A program made the position numbers and the translations under genes. From Polytrichum commune (lineage: Eukaryota; Streptophyta; Polytrichopsida; Polytrichales; Polytrichaceae), in assembly GCA_950295325.1 (NCBI GenBank), contig OX485805.1, positions 14,187,501 through 14,251,500 of the forward strand: a DNA stretch of 64,000 nt, in the 5' to 3' direction. Position 1 is the stretch's first letter. Each line of letters starts with the position of its first letter. Shown here piece after piece: positions 36,267 to 47,107 of the stretch. The notes under the pieces are model-generated. The model worked only from the letters and a program-made list of their open reading frames with translations, had not been told where the DNA came from and did no database searches.

Positions 36267-36873
36267 GTTGCGTGTCCCGAATTGGAAGATGTTACCTCAC
36301 TGGGCCGATGTTACACACCCTGCAGCGCTTCCGCAAGGTCTCCGCGTGGTCGTGTTGCGCATGAGCATTGATATAAACAGAGGACACCATTCGTTGACAC
36401 TATGCGGAGTGTTTCTTCCAGGGTGGATGTCACTGAGAATGTCCATGGGGACATTGCTGTTGATCTGTCGGCGTCAATTGTGACATCTTCCTGGACACCA
36501 AAATGAAGGTCACACACTACACGGCAGTGTGTTCCATACACACCCACGTGAGGGATTTGACTGCTGCAGAACATCGAAACCACAATGGTCACGTCGATGA
36601 CCTGGATCTTTCATTCCCGCACACAATGGGGAGCGCACAGTATTCGAATTAAGCACATGTCGCATTGGGTGTCTTACATGACGTCCAAGAAAACACTGGT
36701 ATCTACGACGCCAGTAAAAAAACAATGTAACTGACCTTTTCCCACGTGTCCCAGAGGGTATTCCAGGCAGTGGATGCCCCAGAGGACCCTGAGAAGGCTC
36801 GCCGACATTCTCTAAACCCTAAGTGTTGCGGCTTCACCTTTGTACGCTCATTGCTTGAACATCCCTTAGCAGC
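36267..36873. promoter_or_regulatory. Divergent promoter region of the CACTA genes
   Basis: About 600 bp separates the two divergent transposase starts. It must hold both promoters, though I see no certain TATA box. It has several acgtc and tgtcca words like those at the element ends. Confidence 0.4.
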
Positions 36874-38229
36874 ATGGCGGTGTCGCGTTCAGCACGAAAG
36901 CCTGGTAGGGTTGTCCGTTTTATAGACACATCACAACATCCGCAAAGGGTGGATGCGGATGACTCCGAGGCCGCTGCAATGTTGTCCACTTTGGTGTTTG
37001 AATGCGAAGAGAAGAATGCAATGATGCCATCCCAAAAATCCAACACAATTCAAAGAACCCAACGTGCACACCGTCGCCGCCGCTCACGCTTGCTCAACTT
37101 CTTTGGGAGTGAAAATTTCACAACACCCACTGAGTCATCGAGCATCGCTATCAACCCAGTTCCAAAACAGGTAAATCTTCCATCTCATATGCATGCATCA
37201 CAATTTAGGTCACGGTCAAGTTCAAATTTTGCTGTGCGGCGAAATTTTTCGCCGCTCTCGGCCACTGGAAGCCGAACTCCGACAATGGCACTGGGAAGCC
37301 CGCATGCGGACACGCGGCAGCCCCCGGTTTTAGGTGCCTGTACGGCCTCCAGTGGGTTGGGCATAGGGTCACAGTCGGCCATAGGTCTTCTCCGATGCCG
37401 AGGTGCATAGATCCTCTTACCTACGTCCGCTAGTCTCCATTGTGGTGTCTGCTGCAACGCCGATGTGTTGCTTTCCCTACGGCGTTGCGCTGCCTTCCCA
37501 CGCCCTTGTGTTGCTTTTCCGACGCGTTGTGTTGCTTTTGGGTGTCCAAGATGCTGCGGACACGGGATCGCACTGGGAAGCGCAAGGAGATGTCTCCAGC
37601 AACATTGGTAGAACACAGGCGCGCAGCTGGAGAGCGGTGATCCAAGGCCAGAGAGGACCCGCGGCATGTGGCTGGGAGGCGTGGCTCACCCCCGGCAAGA
37701 CGCCGCCGCATAATCGAGGTATCATCGGAGGAGGAGGATGCGGCTGAGGACGTGCCGGAGCAATCCTGGAGGTAAGTGGGTCTTTCTCCTCCTTTCCTGA
37801 GCTCTTCCTGGTGTTGATGCTAGCGTAGAGCACAACCAGTCTTCATCGTCGCGATGTCCACGCCTGTTCGACCAGTTCAATTGAGCCGCGTCTAGGCCCA
37901 TGTGTCACAGTGGATGTCGGTTAGACATCTGGTTGTCCAAGTGGACGTCCAATTTGAAAAGTGACATTTCGATCTCTGCTGGAATCAGAGTCGGGGCGTG
38001 GGCATAATCGGTATTGCAGTCTGCGCAATTAGTAGACGTCACCTGTAGTTGTCTCTAGCAGGTCGCCAAGTTCTAACGTCCACCAGTCGGATGCCAGGAG
38101 AGGGATAGGGCAAAAGAATGCACAATTTTGGATCAATGTAGCAACGCACTATGCTAGACACAAACACAAACACAAACCACGCCACGCTCCAACTCCCTGG
38201 AGCTCCATGAATTTTTTCCTTTATACCTG

Positions 38230-38475
38230 CAACTTGGGGTTTTGACGACGGTTATGGGACCATGAGCTTTTGACCACCCTGATCTGCAGTCACTAAAAGA
38301 CTGCAGATTTGTTTTGTGGGTTTTACAGCTGAAATTTTAAGAATTTGGGGGCATGTTATATACCGTTGGAAAGTTATGAAAATATCTTTCCAGCGGTATA
38401 TAACATGTCCCCAAAGTCTTGAAATTGCAGCTGGAAAACCAAGAAAACAAATCTGCAGTCTTTAAGAACCCATTT
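38230..38475. mobile_element. Foldback MITE, copy 2, inside CACTA intron 2
   Basis: The arms 38295-38372 and 38388-38466 pair nearly throughout (TATACCGTTGGAAAG with CTTTCCAGCGGTATA; TCTGCAGTC in the outer arms). The flanking word cttttgaccaccctg is shared with copy 1 at 8160-8370. Confidence 0.8.
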
Positions 38476-38639
38476 CAAGATGGTTTAGATAGGACGACTC
38501 AAACATTAGACCATGTTGTTGTGGTCCATATATTAATGGGTGACAATAGAAAGTCTCAAATTAACTCATATAGTGATATTAGTGTAATGTTTTATTTCGT
38601 GATTGATGAAAATCTAGTATGATTAGTGAATTAGTTAAT

Positions 38640-38915
38640 TAGTGAATTAGTTAACGAGGGATTTTAGTATATTTCCGGGCGGAGAACCGAAAGGGATCGG
38701 GTAGGGAATCGGGCAAGGAATCGGTATCCGGGCAAGGCATCGGGCAAGGCTAATGGAATCGGGCAAGGGGGTAATACCGGGCGGGGGCCGGCCTCGAAGA
38801 GGGGCATGTACCCGAGCTAGTGGGCTCCAACAATATGTCGGGTAAACCCACACTATGCCCGGGGTGCCACCGGTGCAATTATGCCCGGGGCGGTGCCCGG
38901 TCTAGTGGGGATGCT
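38640..38915. repeat. GC-rich repeat ending in a TIR-like tip
   Basis: It contains reiterated cgggcaagg and atgcccggg words and ends GGTCTAGTGGGGATGCTC, which resembles the tip of the foldback MITE at 43230-43255. I found no left tip, so it may be a truncated MITE. Confidence 0.4.
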
Positions 38916-38989
38916 CTTATGGCTTAGCTCCTATGGCGCACAACCCCCAATTAGTTGATGGAGCCGACATTAGGGTTGATCCTTCACAC

Positions 38990-39180
38990 GGGTCAATGTA
39001 ATTGGCCGCTTTCGACCTCTCAGCAGTGAATTGGTTATCTCTTAAACTCAACCAGTTCATGTCTATGGGTAATCTTCCTGGACCCTAAACCTATCGAATG
39101 GATATACCCTCTTGGACAACCAGGTCATCTATGATGGGTACTCTTCAGCTATAGCTTGAACATCGTGATTGGTAATCTTC
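38990..39180. repeat. Fragment related to the 52795-53335 element
   Basis: The words ggttatctcttaaactcaac and cagttcatgt resemble the inverted arm at 53265-53290. A short, decayed TE piece inside CACTA intron 2. Confidence 0.35.
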
Positions 39181-41308
39181 CTGAACTCTGAAGTTGCTCG
39201 TCCATGCTCTTGACTGCGTGTATGATTCATAGGGGCAGTAACTGGTTGCAATGTGGCTGCTCAAGCTCAGTGGGTAGTCGCATATGTGTGCACCTGGAGA
39301 TTCCTTGATTGTGGAATGTGGTTGTTGTAGCCGAGGATACGCAACCAACTCGGGCACGGAATCAGACGGCGATCAGGAGAACAGTGATGGGATTGAAACA
39401 TCACATCCACTACCAACACGTAAGGGAGGGGGGAGCACTGCCTTGAAGAAACGTGTGGAGCTGGATGCGCAAGGGCAGCCTTTTGGCACCATGAAGGCTG
39501 TCATGTGCGCCGACATCAAGAAGTATGCAAAGGACCTGGATCCCACGACGGGATGGGAAGGCCAGCCACGGCACGAGAGGAAGCGATTATTCAAACGCCT
39601 ATACACAGGTAAGGTTTGCACATCAATTTTTTGGCATGCATGTGTCGCGTTAATTTGCGATGTGAAACCCGAATCTGACATTTTAAGTGCAACCAAACAT
39701 CATTCTGGACATGAGCAACAGGGTGTATGTCTATGTAGGCAGGCATGACATTCTCGCTGACGTCAGGGTGGACATGTATTTAGCACAGAGTGTCATGCTG
39801 ACAATCTGTGAGTGGATGCCGAACATGACGTCCGTGCGTTTTTGTGGACATGTGTACTGAAACGCTCGACAATCGCTATCGACGTCCATAGGGACGTCGA
39901 TGATATCAATTTTCTCTCTTGTGGTGACATACTGGTTTGTACCCTTTCTAACGTGGGTGTAGTGTGGGCACCCAGTGTTGGTCGCTTGTGAAGTGAATGT
40001 GATGGCATTGACGTGTGTGTCCGGCATGCAGACTGGGAGATGTGTGGGCATTGTGACAAAGTGTGCGAGAAGTGGATGCGGCCTATTATAACAAAGGTAC
40101 TCATCAACACCCGGTGGAGGTTAAACCAGCTCATAGACAACAATGCGGGTAAACCAGCCGATGTGGATGCAGAGCATTGGAAAACACTTGTAGGTATGCG
40201 CGCCACCGAGGCTGCGCATTTGAAGTCTCAGCACATGCGCTCAATTTCAAAAGGGAAATGATCGACCACAGCTCAACTGAAAGCTATTGAAAGGGAGGTC
40301 GTCTCCCGTCTGGTAAGAGTGCCACTATGTCTATGTTGACATGGCTGACAATGTTGCAATTCTCTTTATAAATCTGTGATGGTCCTTATCCCCTACAATG
40401 TCAATGTCGACAACAGATGTCATCCAACACGTTTACTTAGACGTCCGATGAGCCGGCAATGTAACTCTAGTTGTTTGAGTTGATGTTCGATGTTAATCAT
40501 GGCACTTCCAAAGGCGTCACGGGACCTGCAACTGTTGGAACGCATTGTTGTCGACGTCCCCTTTCATCCGTAATGACTTTAATGTGCCATGCAGGCGATG
40601 TTGAAAAACAGGGCACCGTACGATGCGGAGGTTGACGCCGAGGTTGCCAAAGAGTACCAACGCATACAGGAGGAAAAGCGCCGAGCGCGTCCCGATCATG
40701 GCTCGGAAATGGAGTCGATGCGCACTCGAGTGACGGATTTGGAGGGCAGCGTCACACGCCTTGGAGAGAATGTGGCAGCCTCAAACAAGCGCATGGAGGA
40801 CATGATGCGAATGATTCTTCAGAATCAAAGTCAGAAACATCCGACTAACATTGATAGCATGACGGAGCCTTCATCGTCTGCGAAGATGCTCGATATTTCG
40901 GCATTAACGTCAACGACGGAGGATCTGGTGATGGTGGCACAGAAACAAGCTCCCACCCCAGTTATCAGCGCGGTGGGCGGTGCGGACATGCGTGTGGCGT
41001 CCGCGATTCCTGTCCCGAGCGACGTCTCCGAGGATGTTGCGACTGATGCAGTCACAGACGTAGAAGCAGTGCCTCCCAGCTCTGAAACCATTATCGCGTT
41101 TATAATTGAGGACATTCTCGAAGTGCCGAAAAAAACGACACAGACACCTGTAATTGATGACCCTGTAGAACCCACCAACGAGGAAGTGCCAGTGCAAGCT
41201 ATGGAGGACGTCGAGGAAGGACACCCTGAGATATCCGGCAATGCGGACGTGCCTGAAGAGATTGCATCTCTGGATCAGATAACATCAAGTAACACCCACC
41301 CATATTAG

Positions 41309-42865
41309 ACATACTGGAAACCCTCTCATCGTCGTTTAAAAAATTATACCTTCATGTATTTGTCTGGCATGTTCTTCGTGGTGTCATTGAAGATGTCAAC
41401 ATGTATATTAGGTTGGACGTTTGCCTTGACAGTTTGAATTATCGCAGAACAGAACGACCATAATTTGAAACCTCCGAGTACTAATGCGGAATGCTATTAC
41501 AGGATGAGGTGCCCGTACCGGAGGAGTCAGGTGGCTGACCCCGCCGTGCGGGTAGAAGCGCACAAGCGAAATCCTCAATGGCCAAACTCGGTGCACCAAA
41601 AGCGGTTGGTTTGCCTAAACCTCCCCAAAATCTTGCGAAGGTGAGGGAACTAGTGTTTGCATGCCTACATTGCTTGCATGATTGCAGGAGGAGTGTGGAG
41701 CACTCGAATATAGTCACGTTGTTCGTGTGAGTCCATTTCATGTTCGGATGACCACTAATGTAATTCATGCGGTTTTGTGAATGGTGGTGGAATGGGGCAG
41801 GTGGGGACTAGTACGAAGGCACAGACACAAAAGAAGAAATGAGTGGACGTTCTCAATAACGACGCGGCTCTCCATTCGAGTGCTCATGAATTATCCACTT
41901 AGTCGTGGAGGTGTAGACTCGCGACTATAGACATGGATGCCTCGATCATGGACAATGTTTAAGTTTTTGGGCAACTAGCGATTGATGTGTAAATGCAGCC
42001 TCTTGGTTGCAATATGTTGTATCAATGAAAACGTTGCATTTACGGAATTGGAAAGCATTGGTGTACATTTGTTCCACGCGTTCTTTGTGTCTGTTCCGAC
42101 TGTCTGGTGGAACAGTTGACGTCGGTGTTTGTTCTCGTAGATGGCATAAGTGACGTGCATCTGACATTTGGTCCTGCTAATAGCCAAACAACTTGATGTC
42201 AGTAATGTGTTTGAGAATTTGAGGCAATCAGCAACGTCAAGGCGGGCTAAGCTTGAAAACGGCATCATCACTCCCAAACAAGCTGTGGTTTTGGCCAGAG
42301 GACATCCCCATAATTTGTAATGCCCCATTTGATGTCACACATAACATCCCACTGTCAAAAAGGATGTCCAAGAAAACTAAAAGTCACCCCGAAAACACCC
42401 AAAAAATACATGCATACGTCGAGGAAAATGTCTCATGTGACATTTTCGTGTCGCAGAGGACGTCGGTAACAGCACACATCGCCACGTAATGCAATGTCCA
42501 CGTCAGCAACAGCAAATGCCACATCAGTTTTTAATCGCATTCCACGTCATCTCAAGAGGGTCCACGAGGCCATCCACGTCACCGAGGGGGCGGAAAAAAA
42601 AACGTGCCGACGTGACACTGCCCGCAAAAAACATGCTTGCGTGGCATGCCGGTGGCGTCCACGTGTCTTCACGTGGACACTATGGAACACCATGTTTTAT
42701 GTGACGTCACATAAAAACGTGCTGAAATTCCCCATGTTTTCGCATGTCCACGACGCGTTTTTCTCCTGTCTGACATGACAGATTTTAGGTGACGTCCAAG
42801 AGAAGAACCTCCATGTCAAAGTGAACGCGCACTCCCGTTTTTTTTTACATCACAAAAAACAGGAT
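41309..42865. other. CACTA right subterminal region
   Basis: It has no supported gene. 42300-42830 is dense in gacgtc, acgtcc, tgtccac and cacgtc words on both strands, as expected of TnpA binding sites. The plus frames at 42489-42778 read through these repeats and are not genes. Confidence 0.6.
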
Positions 42866-42877
42866 TTTCTTATAGTG

Positions 42878-43255
42878 CTAGGTAAAGCTCACTGCAAACC
42901 AAAATCTATCTTTTGACTGACCTAAAATTAGAAACTGAAATTACCATCATTAGAAGCACACCTAAATAAACGTGAGATATTTCTCAAGAAAAAAGAATTG
43001 TAAAAATTTGACGTAGGTGAAATCCCTCATTGAAAACACCACATTTTCAAAATTTAGAGGGAGTGCACCAAATCTTGCTTTAAAATGGAAAGATCCTCCC
43101 ACACTCCCTCCAAATTTTTGACATTTAGAGGGAGTGTGGGAGGATCTGTCCATTTTTAAGCAAGATTTGGTGCACTCCCTCTAAATTTTGAGCAATTTTA
43201 AGCAAGATAGGTCTTGGTTTGCAGTGAGCTTTACCTAGACCGACTGAGGATGCTC
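42878..43255. mobile_element. Foldback MITE, main part
   Basis: The terminal arms CTAGGTAAAGCTCACTGCAA (42878) and TTGCAGTGAGCTTTACCTAG (ends 43239) are perfect complements. The inner arms at 43048-43110 and 43127-43190 also pair (GAGGGAGTGTGGGAGGATCT, CAAATCTTGCTT). With its left tip at 30907-30916 the element was about 390 bp before the CACTA insertion. Minus-strand frames here are hairpin artefacts. Confidence 0.8.
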
Positions 43256-44760
43256 TGATAAAGGTATGGCCGGTCATGTGTAAATTTGCATCAACAAATC
43301 CAATGCGGGGTAGATCCCACACATAACTTACCATATCCAATATAAAAAAATATAAAAAACGATCCTTTATTATCTAGGAAGGGTCTAAGGTCAAGGCATC
43401 CATAATTGACCACGTGCATTTAACTGCTCACCAAGGCCCTGTAATGTCGACATGAATGAGATCTACATTTTTAAGGCAAACAAAGTTAGAGTTTTGTGGT
43501 GGTGGCTTGTGATGGATTAGCCTCATGAGAGCTTTGAAAGAAAATAAAATTGCATTCTCCTTGAAATAGGGTTCTCTTCACAAGAAAATTAAATAAAATA
43601 ATAAAACCCTCGCTATTACTCCTCCTAAATAGATGCAAACTCTCTTATTTTATTGGTTGTGGATGCCTCAACCTAAGAGAGGGAGGTTTGTGTGAGTTAG
43701 CTTCAAAGGTAGGTATGGGGTGGGTAACTCCTTCACTATTACTAACCCTACTTGCGACGGTCCCTCTCTAATCTCACATAGATGCGCCTCATATGCGCCA
43801 TGCTACATGCTTTTTAGTTTCATGACATGCATGTATGTGTAAATATTATGACTCTCGACTATCTTGAGAGGGGCTAGAGTGGGGGGTATGTGAGTAGGTA
43901 GATAAGGTCGAGGTATCCATAGTCGACCATGTTCGTTTAACCTCTCACTAGGGTATTTGTAATGTTGACATGGATGACATCTATATTTTTTAAACAAATA
44001 AAGTTAAGGTTTATGTGGCGGCGGCTTGTGATTGATTACCTCATAAGAGTTTTGACAATTGTCGTAATAAAAAATTAACAGTTAGATGAGTGGTTATGGA
44101 TTAACCTGTAGATCGAGTGTGTGTTCTAGTAAACTTGACTGCTTCATAATTTATAGCAATTTCCATATTCATGAAAGGAAAAGGAAAAAAGCATATTCTC
44201 CGTAGACTTTGTTTCTCTTCGCAGAAAAATAATCCCTGACTATTACTCCTCCTTAGGTGGGTTGTTTCCTCCATTGATACCTACAAGTCTTGGAACCAAC
44301 CTTCATTCATCCCACATAGATGCTATGGTACATGTTTGCAATTGTGTACGAGTGATTTGGACATGGTTAGTCATGAACTTTGGATTTGCATCTACAAGCC
44401 CACTCAGAGGTGGAAATCCCATATGCCAAGTCTTGGAAATACAACTCTACTTTATTGAATTTTCAATTTGTGCCCAAAAAAAAAAACTTTTCTATCTAGG
44501 AGGGGGTATATTATGTGAGTAGGTAGGTATGTAAGTGATTCATATAATGTTACCCATCCGCCTCATGACCTTTGGCTTTTAACCCCATACAAATGCCCGT
44601 GACATATGCCCCCATTTTATCCTCTATTTATGTGACAAGGACATGCTTAGTGATGTATGGGTTTGCACCTTCAAACCCAATCGGGTGGGTGGGGGCTATG
44701 AAGAAGTCGCATGTGTCATGTTTGAGAAACATGGAACGTAGGTACTGGTTCATTGTTCAT
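43256..44760. repeat. Degenerate repeat array, right part
   Basis: It repeats the words of 28900-30906: gagagggaggtttgtgtgagt near 43676, ggttagtcatga and tttgcatctacaagccca near 44370-44400, and catcccacatagatgctatg near 44308. The first unit continues directly from the one broken off at 30906. Confidence 0.6.
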
Positions 44761-45977
44761 GGTGGAAAAAAATGTATATTACCTTTTGTAGCAAATAGTT
44801 TAAAGGGTAGTTTTGGGTTGTTTTGTGGAGCACCTATAGCCTTAATTGGGGCCATCCAAGTTGGCCCATGGCACATAAAAATTTATTTAAATGTAGGAGA
44901 GTTGTTGAAATTTGGAAAAACCTACTCAAGATAATTGACTTTTGTTTGAGCTTAAACGTTTTTATTGGTTGCACAATATCTATGTGGGACTTGCATGTGA
45001 GTGTTGCCCACTAGACAATGTACCGAGTTTAGGGTTGTATGCTACAAATTTTGGTAGAGTGGTTGTTTATTCTAAATGTTTGGTATCCTAGATCCACGTC
45101 CAATCACACACCACTTAAATGACCATGAAAGGCATGCATACCTTAGGAGAGTATGGAGACTAAAGACAACCAACTAGACAAACTACGTGGCACCTACAAG
45201 AGAAGGGAGGGGTGTGACGTGTGTAGAGCGCAATGACATGGAGATTGACATGCCATCGAACACATGAAAACAAGAACCACCAACGTACAATTGCAAGTGG
45301 AGTGCAATTTTTTTGTGGACATCCGCCAAAAGAAAATGACATGGAGTCGCCACCAGTCATTGCGACGTGTCCGTTGCCACTTAGCACTGTGCGTAGAAAG
45401 AGAATTCCAACAAGGCAATCGCAACGATCCCTGAGTCGCAAAAGTAGGATGCAAAACCCTAGTTTTATTCTAGTGTATGGAGGACATTCATGATTGTGAG
45501 GTTAAGTCCCCACCATGTTATACGATATTATATCTATTAACGTGGGTCACCCTATTTCTAAGATTGTCTTAACAGTGTGATCGATATGCAAGCGAAAAAA
45601 CAAAAAACACAAAACACAAAACTATTGAAATATTTCATGGTTTGAATCTTTCAAGAAATTAAAATATTTATGTGAACATGAGCACAAGAAGTTGATGCTG
45701 AATTAAACTAGAAACCACTTGCTGCTAAAGAGCTGTAAATTGGTGAAGTTTCAAGTCTTTAAAGTCTAGCAACAAAGATTGATTTATGGAACACTTTCAA
45801 AATCACACACCATCCTTAATACCACAAATATCCTACAACTTCTCATACATGATGCAATCTCAGTAAAAGCTTTGAAGAACATGTCCACAACAATATGAAC
45901 AATATTTCTTCGTCTTGCTCTACATCCTCGAGATTCTAAAACATATTGGACAATTTGTATCATGAACAGAACAAGTT
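44761..45977. other. No gene identified
   Basis: AT-rich DNA. 45180-45470 is GC-richer with overlapping frames on both strands and the phrase atggagtcgccaccagtcat, which may be old LTR sequence. I found no second copy. Confidence 0.4.
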
Positions 45978-46095
45978 GCTTGGGTGGTCACACGCCAGGG
46001 CCACCCAATTTCCATTTTCTAACATCATTCTCGTTTGGGAAGAGATTATACATTTCCCTCAATGACTCATCTCCCAACAAGTTTACATGTGACAC
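45978..46095. repeat. Dispersed repeat shared with CCaMK intron 1
   Basis: gggaagagattata is identical to a word at 23229-23242, and ggccacccaat matches the region near 23180-23195. The homologous stretches (22615-22700, 23160-23260, 45978-46095) show that part of the intron 1 repeat is a dispersed element. Confidence 0.5.
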
Positions 46096-46300
46096 ACAGA
46101 AACCAGAGTACTAGGCATATTCCCTTCAACCCAGTACCCTGCCTAAATCCATAAGAAGTGGTATATGACCAACTCCCATACAAATCTCACACATTGTCTT
46201 GCCATCAGGGTTAATTTTAATATTCAAATGGAAGTCGATAAGCATTCGAAGTACATAACAAAATCAACATGTACACAAAATTTGATTGCACAAAATCTGC

Positions 46301-46585
46301 TCACAAAGGTTCATCATTGATTATGTCATTGCAAGAAACAGGGCACCCTATCAACGATCCTATCCATTCCAGAAGCACACGTTGCAGATCGGAAGCATTG
46401 TAACAGCCTTCTGCTAAAAGTATGTGCACTCCAAAGCAGTAGTTGATGGCGGGGGTGTATCCTGGCAAGGAAACATTGGCAAGCTCCCCTTGTTCTGTCT
46501 TGCATGACTCCTTCAAGCTTAACCCGTGAGCAGGACCCTCTAATGCTTAGCAGCTGCTGATGACCAGTAAGCTCCTAAGTAGAAT
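46301..46585 (-). other. Possible extra exon downstream of the AP2-like gene
   Basis: An open frame of about 90 codons follows a candidate acceptor (CTGGTCATCAG). Its product includes GYTPAINYCFGVHILLAEGC and ends INDEPL. I recognise no domain. It could be an alternative last exon of the gene at 47108-48976 or 3' UTR. Confidence 0.25.
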
Positions 46586-47107
46586 CCATAAAAGAGAATT
46601 TCCATCATCCCTGTCTGGTCACGTGCATCACATATATTTGTTAGGCTTCTTGATAACAAGTGCTAGCAGCTCTGGTCTACTCAAATCAAATGGTTGTGCT
46701 TGAACTCTTGCTTATGATTTTAGGACATTACAAGACACGTCTACCATTTCCATTTCCTTATTAGTCTGGTGAAACGAAACCCCGCAAACAGCAGACACAA
46801 AATTACCACACCTACTTGTCAGACGGTCAATTTTAAGTGTACCACAGCATACTCAATAACCATCCAACGAGCGAATACGCAGAACACGTTGTGTATTATA
46901 TTGTGGGAATACTTGATTCGAACTGATAACCTAAAAGCAACGTATCGCAGTCTATATACGGGAAACTTTTCAAGGATAACACATGCAAATGTATAGAGGT
47001 TCATTGTTACACTCTGCCTGTTCGTTACTTCCTCATATAAGTAAGGACAAATGTGAAGGGAAGAAAATAAGGTGGGTAGGTAAGTAACCTGCGGTACAAC
47101 ATGGCCT

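Larger units (their letters stand above)
36874..41308 (+). pseudogene. CACTA TnpA-like gene (Transposase_24), 5 exons
   Basis: Exons 36874-37170, 37551-37771, 39331-39608, 40032-40312 and 40595-41308 join with matching phases (1791 nt, 597 codons). Donors are GTAAAT, GTAAGT, GTAAGG and GTAAGA. The family match rests on HWKTLVGMRATEAAHLKSQH in exon 4 and on NRAPYDAEVDAEVAKEYQR in exon 5, followed by a likely coiled coil (EMESMRTRVTDLEGSVTRLG). The C-terminal part is acidic. In-frame TGA codons at 37638-37640 and 40259-40261 break it. In En/Spm the equivalent protein binds subterminal repeats and brings the ends together. The first acceptor (CCAAG) is weak, so exon 2 may start elsewhere. Confidence 0.75.
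30917..42877. mobile_element. CACTA (En/Spm) DNA transposon, about 12 kb, decayed
   Basis: It begins CACTATAAGAAA at 30917 and ends with the exact complement TTTCTTATAGTG at 42877; similarity of the ends continues inward through a C/G-TTTTT block. Inside, two transposase genes diverge from about 36270-36870: TNP2-DUF4218-DUF4216 on minus and TnpA/Transposase_24 on plus. Non-coding ends carry many GACGTC, ACGTCC and TGTCCAC words, as expected for subterminal TnpA sites. The 3-bp flanks (CTC left, CTA right) do not match perfectly. Compared with the MITE it entered, about 7 bp (AGTCGGT) are missing at the site. Confidence 0.9.

Noticed and set aside
37185-37833. Several minus- and plus-strand frames over 90 codons
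   Set aside because: They are shadows of TnpA exons 1-2 and of a gttgctttt-rich intron repeat.
36874-41308. TnpA stops as a sign of recoding
   Set aside because: No selenocysteine-type or readthrough signal is visible, and the partner gene has similar stops, so decay is simpler.
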